Shown here piece by piece: positions 40,156-47,805 of a stretch of 64,000 bases of DNA; positions within the stretch are counted from its first letter, which is position 1; every line of letters starts with the position of its first letter. The translations under genes and the position numbers were made by a program. The DNA comes from Bin125 sp026705025. GTDB taxonomy: Bacteria; Chloroflexota; Dehalococcoidia; Bin125. The notes beneath the pieces were generated by a model that searched no databases, was not told the origin of the DNA, and was given only the letters and a program-made list of their open reading frames with translations. The DNA lies in the NCBI GenBank assembly GCA_026705025.1, contig JAPPBN010000026.1, positions 280,091-344,090 on the forward strand, written 5' to 3'.

Positions 40156-41400
40156 CTAACTCGTCGTCGGCAGACCGCCCACCGCCAGGGGATTGGCCGA
40201 CAGCGGGTCGTTGATTCGCAGGCTGATCCGCCCGGCCAGCGCCTCGAGCAGCGGCTCCGCGCAGACCTCGCCGCGCCAGCCCTTCAGCAGCCGCGGCGTC
40301 AACTCGGTCGGCCGGCCGTTCTCGTTCCACGCGACCAGCGCCCGCAACTGCGAGCTGCCCCCGACCAGGTCGGGGTCAATCTGATGCTTCGCGCAGGCCG
40401 CCGCCAGCACCGACTCGAGGAACAGCACCACCATCCTCGATGGTTTGCCCCCGTGATGCCGCGTCGCCCGTGCGGGCAGCTCGTCCTCGGGAATCGCCAG
40501 CGCCGCTTCGACCGCGCCGAGCACGTCGGAGAAGTACGTCTGCTTGAGTTGCTTGATCCCGCGAATGCTGGACAGCTCCGCCGCCGACGTCGGCCGCGTC
40601 GCGGCGATTGCTACCAGCAGGTCGTCCGAAGCAATTCGCCGGAACGGGATATTGCGTTCGCTCGCCACCGACTCGCGCCAGGACGAGAGTTCGCGCAGCG
40701 CCGCCAGCGAGCGCGATGCGAGCTTGTTCGCGCCCGACAGCCTCCGCCAGCGGTCCGTCTCACGCGTGCTCAGCCGGCTCAGCCGCGCTTCGGTCTCCTC
40801 GCGCATCCAGCCCAGGCGTTCCTGCTCCAGGTCATCGCTCATCCGACTGAGGAAGCGGTCGTGCAGTCGAATCAACCAGCGCACATCCTCCGCCGCATAG
40901 CGGCACTGGGCCGACGTCAGCGGTCGCTGCAGCCAGTTGGTCCGCGACTGCGACGGCCCAACCCCGCGACGCAGTTCGCGGCCGACCAGCTTGTCGTAGG
41001 CAATCGGGTAGTAGTGACCGCTAAACGCGGCAGCGAGTTGCACATCGAACAGGTCGCCCGGGGTCTTGCCCGTGCGCTGCAGACAGAACTGCGCCTCGTG
41101 GTCCAGCGAATGCACAATCGTCCGCACCGACGGGTCGGCCATCAGGTCCCAGATTGGCTGGTCGGGCGCCTCCTGGATAAGTTCGGCGAGCGGGTCGATC
41201 AGATAAATCTCGTCGCGCGTGGAGACCTGGAGCAGCGCCAACTGCGGTTGGTAGGTGCGTTCCGAGACGAATTCGGTGTCGAGCCCCATCACGCCGTCGT
41301 CGCGAATGCGGTCGGCAAGTTCAGCGACATCCTCGTGTCGCTCAAGCAGCTGTCCGGCCGCTGGCAGTCCGCGAGCAGAATCCGATGGGCTCAAGGGCAT
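40156..41400 (-). CDS. rnd: Ribonuclease D-like DEDDy 3'-5' exonuclease with HRDC domain
   Basis: The 414-residue exonuclease trims tRNA precursors. Catalytic residues are present: Asp41 and Glu43 in GLDTEFVSER, Asp100 in VHSLDHEAQF, and the Y-x3-D pair Tyr168/Asp172 in CRYAAEDVRWL. HRDC-type helices begin near residue 220 (RDLLVA-like region DDLLVAIAATRPTSAAELSS). Length is slightly above the usual 370-400. It sits near three tRNA genes, though with no obvious shared operon. Confidence 0.94.
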   Translation of the reverse strand: MPLSPSDSARGLPAAGQLLERHEDVAELADRIRDDGVMGLDTEFVSERTYQPQLALLQVSTRDEIYLIDPLAELIQEAPDQPIWDLMADPSVRTIVHSLDHEAQFCLQRTGKTPGDLFDVQLAAAFSGHYYPIAYDKLVGRELRRGVGPSQSRTNWLQRPLTSAQCRYAAEDVRWLIRLHDRFLSRMSDDLEQERLGWMREETEARLSRLSTRETDRWRRLSGANKLASRSLAALRELSSWRESVASERNIPFRRIASDDLLVAIAATRPTSAAELSSIRGIKQLKQTYFSDVLGAVEAALAIPEDELPARATRHHGGKPSRMVVLFLESVLAAACAKHQIDPDLVGGSSQLRALVAWNENGRPTELTPRLLKGWRGEVCAEPLLEALAGRISLRINDPLSANPLAVGGLPTTS

Positions 41401-41533
41401 ACGCAGTTGAAGCCTCGTCCGTCAATCCATTCGAGGATAGCGACAAGTCGGTGATACGTCAGCAACAGACTCGTCAACGTCCGCCGCGCCGGCCGCGTGT
41501 TACGATCTTCGAAGAGCAGTAATCGGAGCCCGT

Positions 41534-41650
41534 ATGAAGGTCAGAGCCTCAGTCAAGAAGCGCTCCCGCGACGATCAAATCGTGCGCCGCAAGGGCCGCG
41601 TCTACATCATCAACAAGAGGAATCCGCGCAACAAGCAGCGCCAGGGCTAG
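41534..41650 (+). CDS. rpmJ: 50S ribosomal protein bL36, cysteine-free form
   Basis: This 38-residue gene begins MKVRASVKKRSRDDQIVRRK and ends NPRNKQRQG, clearly bL36. The zinc-binding Cys/His positions of the standard protein (CxxC...C...H) are replaced, as in zinc-independent C-minus forms. It stands alone and not in the usual infA-rpsM neighbourhood. That suggests either the only bL36 after relocation, or a zinc-starvation paralogue of the YkgO type. No ribosome site stronger than GGAG was seen. It is preceded by TTACGAT (41500-41506), a possible -10. Confidence 0.93.
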   Translation: MKVRASVKKRSRDDQIVRRKGRVYIINKRNPRNKQRQG

Positions 41651-41683
41651 GCGGACGGCGGCAGCGCAGTACAGACGGGACGG

Positions 41684-42670
41684 GTGGCGGACGCCGCGGT
41701 GAGTGACCAGTCCCAGTCAGACCTGTCAGACCCCACGCAAATCAACCGCGCCCAGGCAGCGTTGTCGGCCTGTGGAGTCGACGGCGATGTTTGCGCCGTT
41801 CAGCGGCTCAAGGGTCAGTCCCACGAGAGCTGGCGCGTCGAGCGACGCGGCGCGCCGCCGGTCGTGCTCAGGATCGAGCCAGCCCGAGGGATCCTCCCGC
41901 CCTACGACCTGCCCGCGGAAGCTCGGCTGCTCCAGCTGCTCGCCCGGGCCGGTATCCCCGTCCCTGAGGTGCTCGGCGTCTGTGAGGCTCTCAACTCACC
42001 AGAGTTGGCAGGCCGCGCCTGCATCGTTATCGAGTGGGTCGACGGCGATGTGCTGATCAGAGGCCAACTGCAGCCCGACGCCGCCCGCGCCTACTGCGAA
42101 ACGCTGCGCCAAATCCACACGTTCGACTGGCGAGCGGCCGGACTCGACTGGCTGCCGACACCGCCCGAGTCGGGACCGGCGCTCCGCGAACGGGCCGAGA
42201 TACTTCAGCGCCTGCAATCATTCGGCGTCGCCAACCTGCCCCACATCAAGCGCCTGCGCGAAGCGCTCAACGGCCGCATCCCGGACGATTGCGAGCCAAT
42301 GCTCGTCCACGGCGATGTCAACTTCGGCAACTTCATTCTCGCCCCGCAAACGTCCCCGCAAACTCCGCCGCAGGTGACCGCCGTCCTCGACTGGGAACAG
42401 GCGCACCTCGGCGATCCTCTCTCCGACTGGGGCCGGCTCGCCGCCGAAGACCTGCTCGGCAACCTCGACCTCTCAGCAGGAGCGCGCCAGGTCATGACCG
42501 ACACGCTCCTCACCTACGGCCGAAGCGACGACGACATCCACTACTGGACCCTCCACCAGCTCTACAAACACTCCTCAGCCACCGGAGCCCTGATCGTCCT
42601 CCGAGGCTGGGACCCAGACCAGATCGCCGCCATGTACGAGGAGCCGACTAACCGCTTGCTGTCCCAATAG
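41684..42670 (+). CDS. Phosphotransferase family protein (APH/ACAD10-like kinase fold)
   Basis: The 328-residue kinase-like protein has the aminoglycoside phosphotransferase fold. The catalytic loop is VHGDVNFGNFIL and the metal-binding segment AVLDWEQAHLGDPLSDWG. An N-lobe core, APPVVLRIEP, holds nucleotide. It starts at GTG 33 bp after rpmJ. In related bacteria these kinases often sit beside acyl-CoA enzymes and may phosphorylate hydroxyacyl-CoA or small alcohols; antibiotic resistance is not implied. A paralogue is encoded at 43134, with a thioesterase gene between. Confidence 0.9.
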   Translation: MADAAVSDQSQSDLSDPTQINRAQAALSACGVDGDVCAVQRLKGQSHESWRVERRGAPPVVLRIEPARGILPPYDLPAEARLLQLLARAGIPVPEVLGVCEALNSPELAGRACIVIEWVDGDVLIRGQLQPDAARAYCETLRQIHTFDWRAAGLDWLPTPPESGPALRERAEILQRLQSFGVANLPHIKRLREALNGRIPDDCEPMLVHGDVNFGNFILAPQTSPQTPPQVTAVLDWEQAHLGDPLSDWGRLAAEDLLGNLDLSAGARQVMTDTLLTYGRSDDDIHYWTLHQLYKHSSATGALIVLRGWDPDQIAAMYEEPTNRLLSQ

Positions 42671-42703
42671 GGCTGAATTGAGTCTGCCCTTAGACTCCGC
42701 GGT

Positions 42704-43129
42704 ATGCCCGACGACATTCAGTGGCTCGTCCCCTTGCCCGAGATCAAGTCTCGCTATGGGACCAATTCCATCTTCGGCGAGCACTTCACCGAGATCTCGC
42801 GCGGTCGCACCGTGCTGGAAATGCCGATCACCGCGACCACGGCTGGCGGCGCCAGGGGCGGCGTCCACGGCGGCGTGCTCGCCTCCCTGGCCGACATCGG
42901 CGTCGTCGCCGCGGTGCTCTCAACCTGCCGCGTGGGCGAGCAGATGCAGGGCACGTCCGAGCTGAACATCTCCTACTTGCGACCGGCGGTCGGCTCAAAG
43001 GTCCGGGTCGAATCGAACGTGATCAAGAAGGGCCGCACGCTGGCCGTCGGCGACGTTGACCTGCTCAGCGACCAGGGCAAGTTGATCGCCAAGGCTCGAG
43101 TCACATACTCAATCTCTCAGACCGGCTAA
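42704..43129 (+). CDS. Hotdog-fold thioesterase (PaaI-like)
   Basis: This 141-residue acyl-CoA thioesterase candidate has the hotdog helix RGGVHGGVLASLADIGVVAA, in which HGG(V/M)xxxLAD is the family hallmark; the catalytic Asp or Glu may be Asp of LAD. The strand ELNISYLRPAVGSKVRVES follows. No signal peptide is present. It lies between two phosphotransferase paralogues with gaps of 33 and 4 bp, so the three form one operon and probably act on linked CoA-thioester substrates. Confidence 0.92.
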   Translation: MPDDIQWLVPLPEIKSRYGTNSIFGEHFTEISRGRTVLEMPITATTAGGARGGVHGGVLASLADIGVVAAVLSTCRVGEQMQGTSELNISYLRPAVGSKVRVESNVIKKGRTLAVGDVDLLSDQGKLIAKARVTYSISQTG

Positions 43130-43133
43130 GCCG

Positions 43134-44069
43134 ATGGAACTTGAACTGACGCCGGCGCTGGCGACCGAAGCGCTGCAATCCTCCGGAGTCGGCGGCCAAG
43201 CGGTCCGGGCCGAACGATTGGACGGCGGCGTCTCCAACCTGACCTGGCAGATCGGGCGAGACCATGGCCCACCCGTTGTGCTGCGGCTGGAGCGCAAAGT
43301 CGGCATCTTCCAGCCATACGACGTCCGTCGCGAAGCTCGTGTGATGCGCGCGCTCCAGTCGTCTCCGATTCCGGTGCCGGAGGTCCTGGGCGAACAGGGC
43401 GACGACTCCCCGCTCGGCTCGCCCTACGTGGTCTTGTCCTGGATGCCGTATCCGCACATGGGCATGGCCCCGATGACGCCGACCGTCCTGGACAGCTACC
43501 AATCCATGGTCCAGGCCATTCACTCCATCGATTGGCGGACGTACGATCTGGAGTTCCTCGATCCGCCCCCCGCCGGTCACGAAGCGGCATTACGCGACCT
43601 CGACGCGGTGCGGGCCAGGGCAGTCGCCTTCAACTGCCACCACGATCACCTGATCGGCGAAATCGGCACGATCCTGAATCAACATCTCCCCGACAGCCCT
43701 GAGCCTCGGCTCTGCCACGGCGACATAAACGTCTTCAACTACCTGGTCGACGAAGACGGGTCGATCGCCGGCGTCGTCGACTGGGAACAGGCCCAGCTTG
43801 GCGATCCGCTCTCCGACTGGGGCCTGATCACGGCCCTCGCCTCGCTCAAGGGCCTCAACGCCCCGCCCGAGGAGCATCCCCTCGCCGCTCCCGCCTTCGA
43901 GCGCTCTGGTCGACAAGCCCACGACCTGCGTTATTGGATGCTCCACCAGATCTACAAGCTGGCCGTCATCCACCGCATCTGGTCGGAGATCGGCGATGCT
44001 CCACCCTGGTACACATGGTCCGACGTCGAGCGCGTCTCGGAAAGCGCCCTCATGTACCTCGGCGAGTAG
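43134..44069 (+). CDS. Phosphotransferase family protein, second paralogue
   Basis: The 311-residue kinase-fold protein has the same layout as the gene at 41684: PPVVLRLERKVGIFQPYDVR in the N-lobe, CHGDINVFNYLV in the catalytic loop and VVDWEQAQLGDPLSDWG in the metal-binding loop. Shared unusual stretches (the DWEQA..GDPLSDWG block and YWMLHQIYKLA/YWTLHQLYKHS) show a recent common origin. It converges with the luciferase-like gene, with no bases between stops. Confidence 0.91.
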   Translation: MELELTPALATEALQSSGVGGQAVRAERLDGGVSNLTWQIGRDHGPPVVLRLERKVGIFQPYDVRREARVMRALQSSPIPVPEVLGEQGDDSPLGSPYVVLSWMPYPHMGMAPMTPTVLDSYQSMVQAIHSIDWRTYDLEFLDPPPAGHEAALRDLDAVRARAVAFNCHHDHLIGEIGTILNQHLPDSPEPRLCHGDINVFNYLVDEDGSIAGVVDWEQAQLGDPLSDWGLITALASLKGLNAPPEEHPLAAPAFERSGRQAHDLRYWMLHQIYKLAVIHRIWSEIGDAPPWYTWSDVERVSESALMYLGE

Positions 44070-44903
44070 CTATCCCGCCAACGATCCCAGATGCTCCACG
44101 CCGTGCAGCATGCTGCGCTCGGTAGGCGTGGCCAGGGAGACGAGCCGGTGCGCCCCTGCCTCTTCATACTGTTCGATTGCTTCCGAGGTCAGCCGCGCCG
44201 GCGGAGTGATCGTGATCTCCAGCTCTCCCATCGCTTCTGGACGACCGACCTGCTCCGAAAGTTCGTGCAGCCTGCGAACATAGTCAGCCGTCTGCTCCGG
44301 ATCCTGCATCCACCCGTACCACCCCTGACCTCGCTCGGCAGCTCGCTTGAGCGCGGCTTCGGAGTGACCGCCGATGTGGATCGGCACGCCACCGGGACTG
44401 GTCGGTCTGGGGTGCGCATCGATCCCGCTGAACTGCCAGAACTGCCCGTCGAAGGTGGGATCTTCCTCGTTCCACAGCGCGCGCATGGCGTCGATCGCCT
44501 CGTCCGTGCGCCGCCCCCGCTCGCGGAATGGGGCCCCAATCGCATCAAACTCCGGCTGCAGATAGCCCGCGCCGATCCCGAGGATCGCCCGACCGCCCGA
44601 AACCACGTCGACCGACGCGAACTCCTTGGCCAGGACGAGCGGGTTGCGCTGGGCGATCAGGACAATCCCGGTACCCAGTCTCAGGGTTTTCGTGCAGGCT
44701 GCCAGGTATCCGAGCACAACCGAGGGGTGCAAAAAGTGATGCTTGGGATCAGCCGGAGACGGCGCCACACGAGGCTTCGGAAGCACGACGTGTTCGCCGC
44801 ACCAGAGCGACTCCAGGCCGGACGCCTCAGCCGCTTCAGCGATCGTCCGCAGCGACCCCGGATCGGAAATGCCGGTCCCCATGTTGAAGATGCCGAGTTT
44901 CAC
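44070..44903 (-). CDS. Luciferase-like F420/FMN-dependent oxidoreductase
   Basis: The 277-residue TIM-barrel monooxygenase begins at GTG (VKLGIFNMGTGISDPGSL) after GGAGG. It has ESLWCGEHVVLPKPRV, IVLIAQRNPLVLAKEFASVD, GGRAILGIGAGYLQPEFDAIG and VPIHIGGHSEAALKRAAERG, together typical of F420-dependent class LLM proteins such as TIGR03619. The substrate is not indicated. A palindromic repeat begins 25 bp before its start codon. Confidence 0.92.
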   Translation of the reverse strand: MKLGIFNMGTGISDPGSLRTIAEAAEASGLESLWCGEHVVLPKPRVAPSPADPKHHFLHPSVVLGYLAACTKTLRLGTGIVLIAQRNPLVLAKEFASVDVVSGGRAILGIGAGYLQPEFDAIGAPFRERGRRTDEAIDAMRALWNEEDPTFDGQFWQFSGIDAHPRPTSPGGVPIHIGGHSEAALKRAAERGQGWYGWMQDPEQTADYVRRLHELSEQVGRPEAMGELEITITPPARLTSEAIEQYEEAGAHRLVSLATPTERSMLHGVEHLGSLAG

Positions 44904-44927
44904 GAATGGCCTCCATCTAAATCTCAC

Positions 44928-45022
44928 CGTCATTGCCGCGCTTGTCGCGGCAATCTCGCAGCGTGCTGTGACAACGTCGATGCCAACACAGCTTCATACG
45001 TGCGGCAGGCGCGGGTATGACG
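44928..45022. repeat. Dispersed palindromic repeat (BIME-like), about 95 bp
   Basis: Ends are CGTCATTGCCGCG and CGCGGGTATGACG, as in the element at 14573-14668. The first half forms a separate stem, TTGCCGCG-cttgt-CGCGGCAA. Internal sequence differs between the two elements although their lengths agree. It lies between the promoter side of the luciferase-like gene and the stop of accC. Confidence 0.8.
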
Positions 45023-45080
45023 CTGTTTCCTTGTGAGGGTACGACCGTAGTGCGTGGTTCCCGGAGAGGGAAGACGCAGC

Positions 45081-46433
45081 CTACGTTTTGAGCAGGCCGT
45101 CGGTCAGCGTGACGTCGTAGTTGCCGTCGATGAACGGCTGGGCGTCGAGCACGCGCTGAAGGAAGGGAATGTTGTGCTTCAGCCCCTCAATCCGCGAGCC
45201 GTCGAGCGCGATCCGCAGCCGTTCCAGCGCCTGCGCCCGGTCGTCGCCATGAACGATCAGTTTGGCCATCAGCGGGTCGTAAAAGTGCGAGACCTCATCG
45301 CCCGAAGCAACGCCGGCGTCCAGCCTTAGCCACGGCTGGTCCGGCACTTCCAGGATGTCAATCGAGCCGGGGCTGGGCAGCAGAGTCTCCGGATCCTCGG
45401 CGTAAATCCGCGTTTCGATGGCGTGTCCGGAGATCGGCGGCGGATCGCCGTAGCCCGGCAACTCCGTCAGCGGCTCTCCGGCGGCGATCCTGATCTGCCA
45501 CTCGACCAGATCGAGTCCGGTCACCATCTCAGTGACCGGATGCTCGACCTGAAGACGCGTGTTCATCTCCAGGAAGAAGATCTCGCCCGATGCATCGAGC
45601 AGGCATTCAACCGTGCCCGCGTTCCGATAGTTCAGTCCCGCCACAGCACTGCGCACCTGGCGGTAGAGGCGTTCTCGCAGCCCAGATGTCAGATGCGGAG
45701 CTGGCGCGGGAGCCTCTTCGATCACCTTCTGGTGACGACGCTGAACGCTGCACTCGCGATCGCCAAGGATCACCGCGTTGCCCTGACCGTCGCCGAAGAC
45801 CTGCAACTCAATGTGATGAGGCTCGACCAGCAGGCGCTCGAGGTAGACCTCGTCCGAACCAAACGCGCGCAGCGCCGACGAGCGGGCGCGGCGCAGGGAT
45901 CGACTGAACTGGTTGGGACGCTTCACCGTCGCCATGCCGATCCCGCCGCCTCCGTATGAGGCTTTGATCAACAGCGGGTAACCAACCTCCTCCGCGACCG
46001 CTTCCGCGTCCTCGTCGGCGACGGTGGCGGCTGAACCGGGGATCACCGGCATACTCAGGTCGCGCATCGTCGCGCGCGCCTGGTTCTTGTTGCCCATCAG
46101 CTCCATGTGCGCCGCATCGGGGCCGATGAAGGTGATCCCCCGTTCGTCGCAGGCCTGGGCGAAGTGGCCATTCTCGGAAAGCAATCCGTAGCCGGGATGC
46201 ACGGCGTCGCACCCCGCTTCGACCGCCGCGTCTAGTACCGCCTCCACGTTGATGTATGACTCGGCCACCGGGGCCGCGCCGATGTGCGTGGCGCCGTCCG
46301 CCTCGCGCACGTGCAGCGCGTCGGCGTCGGCGACCGAGTAGACCGCGTGCGACTCGATCCCGAGTCGGCGGCACGTGCGTGATACGCGAGCGGCGATTTC
46401 GCCTCGGTTGGCGATCAGAACGCGTTGGAACAT
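45081..46433 (-). CDS. accC: Biotin carboxylase (acetyl/propionyl-CoA carboxylase subunit)
   Basis: The 450-residue enzyme carboxylates the biotin of its carrier protein, using ATP and bicarbonate. It begins VLIANRGEIAARVSRTCRRL, has the ATP-grasp loop KASYGGGGIGMATV (Ile in place of the commoner Arg), the ERLLVEPHHIELQVFGDGQG segment and the catalytic FLEMNTRLQVEHPVTE. Length matches AccC. It lies 24 bp after the biotin carrier gene, in one unit. No carboxyltransferase gene is in the window, so the acyl-CoA substrate is not defined. Confidence 0.95.
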   Translation of the reverse strand: MFQRVLIANRGEIAARVSRTCRRLGIESHAVYSVADADALHVREADGATHIGAAPVAESYINVEAVLDAAVEAGCDAVHPGYGLLSENGHFAQACDERGITFIGPDAAHMELMGNKNQARATMRDLSMPVIPGSAATVADEDAEAVAEEVGYPLLIKASYGGGGIGMATVKRPNQFSRSLRRARSSALRAFGSDEVYLERLLVEPHHIELQVFGDGQGNAVILGDRECSVQRRHQKVIEEAPAPAPHLTSGLRERLYRQVRSAVAGLNYRNAGTVECLLDASGEIFFLEMNTRLQVEHPVTEMVTGLDLVEWQIRIAAGEPLTELPGYGDPPPISGHAIETRIYAEDPETLLPSPGSIDILEVPDQPWLRLDAGVASGDEVSHFYDPLMAKLIVHGDDRAQALERLRIALDGSRIEGLKHNIPFLQRVLDAQPFIDGNYDVTLTDGLLKT

Positions 46434-46457
46434 GGCGGACGCGATGGGTACTGCTAA

Positions 46458-46673
46458 CTAGTCGCCGATTGTGACCAGCAGATCGCCCTCCTGGACCTGG
46501 TCGCCCTGGGCGATGTGAATCTCGGCGACCGTTCCGTCGCCGGGCGCTTCGACCGGAATCTCCATCTTCATCGATTCGAGGATGACCAGCTCGTCGCCCT
46601 CCTCGACCGCATCGCCCACGGCGGCGATCAACTCGAAAATGGTGCCGGCCATCGGCGACTTGACTTCGGCCAT
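46458..46673 (-). CDS. Short biotin carboxyl carrier protein
   Basis: The 71-residue protein is little more than a biotinyl domain: MAEVKSPMAGTIFELIAAVG, then the biotin-attachment motif ILESMKMEIPVEAP with Lys36 as the likely modified residue, and QVQEGDLLVTIGD at the end. It lacks the long Pro/Ala-rich N-terminus of AccB and resembles the carrier of acyl-CoA carboxylases or transcarboxylase. The open frame extends 40 codons upstream, but the fold starts at 46673. It feeds the adjacent biotin carboxylase. Confidence 0.94.
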   Translation of the reverse strand: MAEVKSPMAGTIFELIAAVGDAVEEGDELVILESMKMEIPVEAPGDGTVAEIHIAQGDQVQEGDLLVTIGD

Positions 46674-46809
46674 GGTTGCCTGCTCCGCTCCCCTGGGATC
46701 TGCTTCATGCCGGCGTGAATTCCACCGGACGGTTGTACGAGTTGGCGTACAGTATTGCAGTATGCCCGCAGCGCTCAGTATGCGCACTAGCAACCGACGC
46801 AGGCTGAAG

Positions 46810-47013
46810 ATGAGAAAAGAACTGGTCGATCAGCTGGTCTGTCCCATCACCCGAGAACCGCTGACGCTGGAAATCACGCTCGAAGACGAACACGGCGAGG
46901 TCATCGAGGGAGCGCTCTTCTCGGAACGGATCAACTTCCGCTACCCAATCGAAGACGGGATTCCCAACCTCCTGCCCCCCAACTTGCAGCGCCGGCCGGA
47001 CGACTCCGTCTGA
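46810..47013 (+). CDS. Trm112-like small protein (COG2835)
   Basis: This 67-residue protein begins MRKELVDQLVCPITREPLTL and ends FRYPIEDGIPNLLPPNLQRR. Its framework, LVCP near the N-terminus and YPIxDGIPxLLP near the C-terminus, is that of YcaR/Trm112 proteins that activate methyltransferases or assist other enzymes. Only one of the usual cysteines remains (CPI). An in-frame ATG ten codons earlier is an alternative start. It is upstream of the pyrimidine leader and is followed by a hairpin, so it is probably a separate transcript. Confidence 0.88.
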   Translation: MRKELVDQLVCPITREPLTLEITLEDEHGEVIEGALFSERINFRYPIEDGIPNLLPPNLQRRPDDSV

Positions 47014-47030
47014 GCAACCCAGGCGGATCA

Positions 47031-47065
47031 CCCACGATCCACAGGGAACCGGTGGATCATGTGGG
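47031..47065 (+). terminator. Hairpin after the Trm112-like gene
   Basis: CCCACGATCCAC (47031-47042) pairs with GTGGATCATGTGGG (47052-47065), with a two-base bulge and a nine-base loop. It lacks a T run and lies just before the pyrimidine leader, where it likely ends the upstream transcript or guards the leader start. Confidence 0.6.
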
Positions 47066-47130
47066 ATGGTGTCGGGCGTGATAGAGAGGCCGGTCCGGGA
47101 GATGTAAGCTCGGCAGAACCCCAGTTGGAC

Positions 47131-47160
47131 TTTAATCCGGTCCCGCGAGGCCGGGAAGGT
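47131..47160 (+). promoter_or_regulatory. PyrR-binding anti-antiterminator site in the pyr leader
   Basis: The leader has TTTAATCCGGTCCCGCGAGG then CCGGGAAGGT, which fits the conserved PyrR-binding loop (a GxGAGG-type hexanucleotide loop flanked by a stem with a purine bulge). CCGG and CCGG-side pairs close the loop. When UMP is high, PyrR bound here would let the downstream terminator form. Identification rests on motif similarity and on pyrR being the first gene of the operon. Confidence 0.8.
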
Positions 47161-47218
47161 CAACGAGATGTATCTCAAGCTCCTGCCCATTCCTGACGTA
47201 TCCGGGTATCAGCTGCAG

Positions 47219-47244
47219 AACCAGCGCTTGCCGCTGGTTTTTTC
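47219..47244 (+). terminator. Intrinsic terminator of the pyr attenuator
   Basis: AACCAGCG-cttgc-CGCTGGTT is a perfect eight-base-pair stem directly followed by a T run (TTTTTTCG counting the stem end). It is 22 bp before the pyrR start codon and about 60 bp after the PyrR site, the normal geometry for transcription attenuation. Confidence 0.9.
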
Positions 47245-47265
47245 GTCTTTGGACGGCCGCTCCCC

Positions 47266-47805
47266 ATGATCTCCATGGACGCCGCCGCCATCAATCGAGC
47301 CATGACTCGCGTCGCTCATGAGATCGTGGAACGACATCCGGAGCCCGAGCCACTGATGCTGGTCGGCATGCGCACCCGCGGGGTCCCGCTGGCCGAACGG
47401 CTGGCGGTCAGGATTGAAGGAATCGACGCACGCCGCATTCCCGTGGGCGCGATCGACATCTCGCTGTACCGCGACGACCTCGCACAGCGACCGCACGCGC
47501 GGATGCAGCCGTCCAGAATCCCCGAGGACATCGACGGCGCGGTGATCGTGCTCGTCGACGATGTGTTGTTCACAGGCCGCTCGATTCGCGCGGCGCTGGA
47601 TGCATTGATCCATTACGGACGACCGGCGGTGATCGAACTGGCCGTCCTGATCGACCGAGGTCACCGAGAACTGCCGATCCGGGCCGACTACGTCGGCAAG
47701 AACATCCCCACACAGCGCGGCGACGACGTACGCGTGTCACTGCTCGAAGCGGACGGTGAAGACTGCGTCGGCGTCTATGAGGAGAGGATGTCACGTGGTC
47801 ACTGA
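47266..47805 (+). CDS. pyrR: PyrR, bifunctional pyr operon attenuator/uracil phosphoribosyltransferase
   Basis: The 179-residue protein binds pyr leader RNA when UMP or UTP is plentiful. The PRPP-binding motif is VIVLVDDVLFTGRSIRAALD, with MLVGMRTRGVPLAERLAVRI upstream and a C-terminal GDDVRVSLLEADGEDCVGVY. It starts at ATG (MISMDAAAINRAMTRVAHEI) right after the attenuator hairpin. It controls the six pyrimidine genes downstream, with pyrB overlapping its end by 11 bases. Confidence 0.96.
   Translation: MISMDAAAINRAMTRVAHEIVERHPEPEPLMLVGMRTRGVPLAERLAVRIEGIDARRIPVGAIDISLYRDDLAQRPHARMQPSRIPEDIDGAVIVLVDDVLFTGRSIRAALDALIHYGRPAVIELAVLIDRGHRELPIRADYVGKNIPTQRGDDVRVSLLEADGEDCVGVYEERMSRGH

Noticed and set aside
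39949..41454. A 501-codon plus-strand frame antisense to RNase D
   Set aside because: RNase D in the other strand has all catalytic residues; this frame yields an Arg/Gln/Pro-rich product with no motif.
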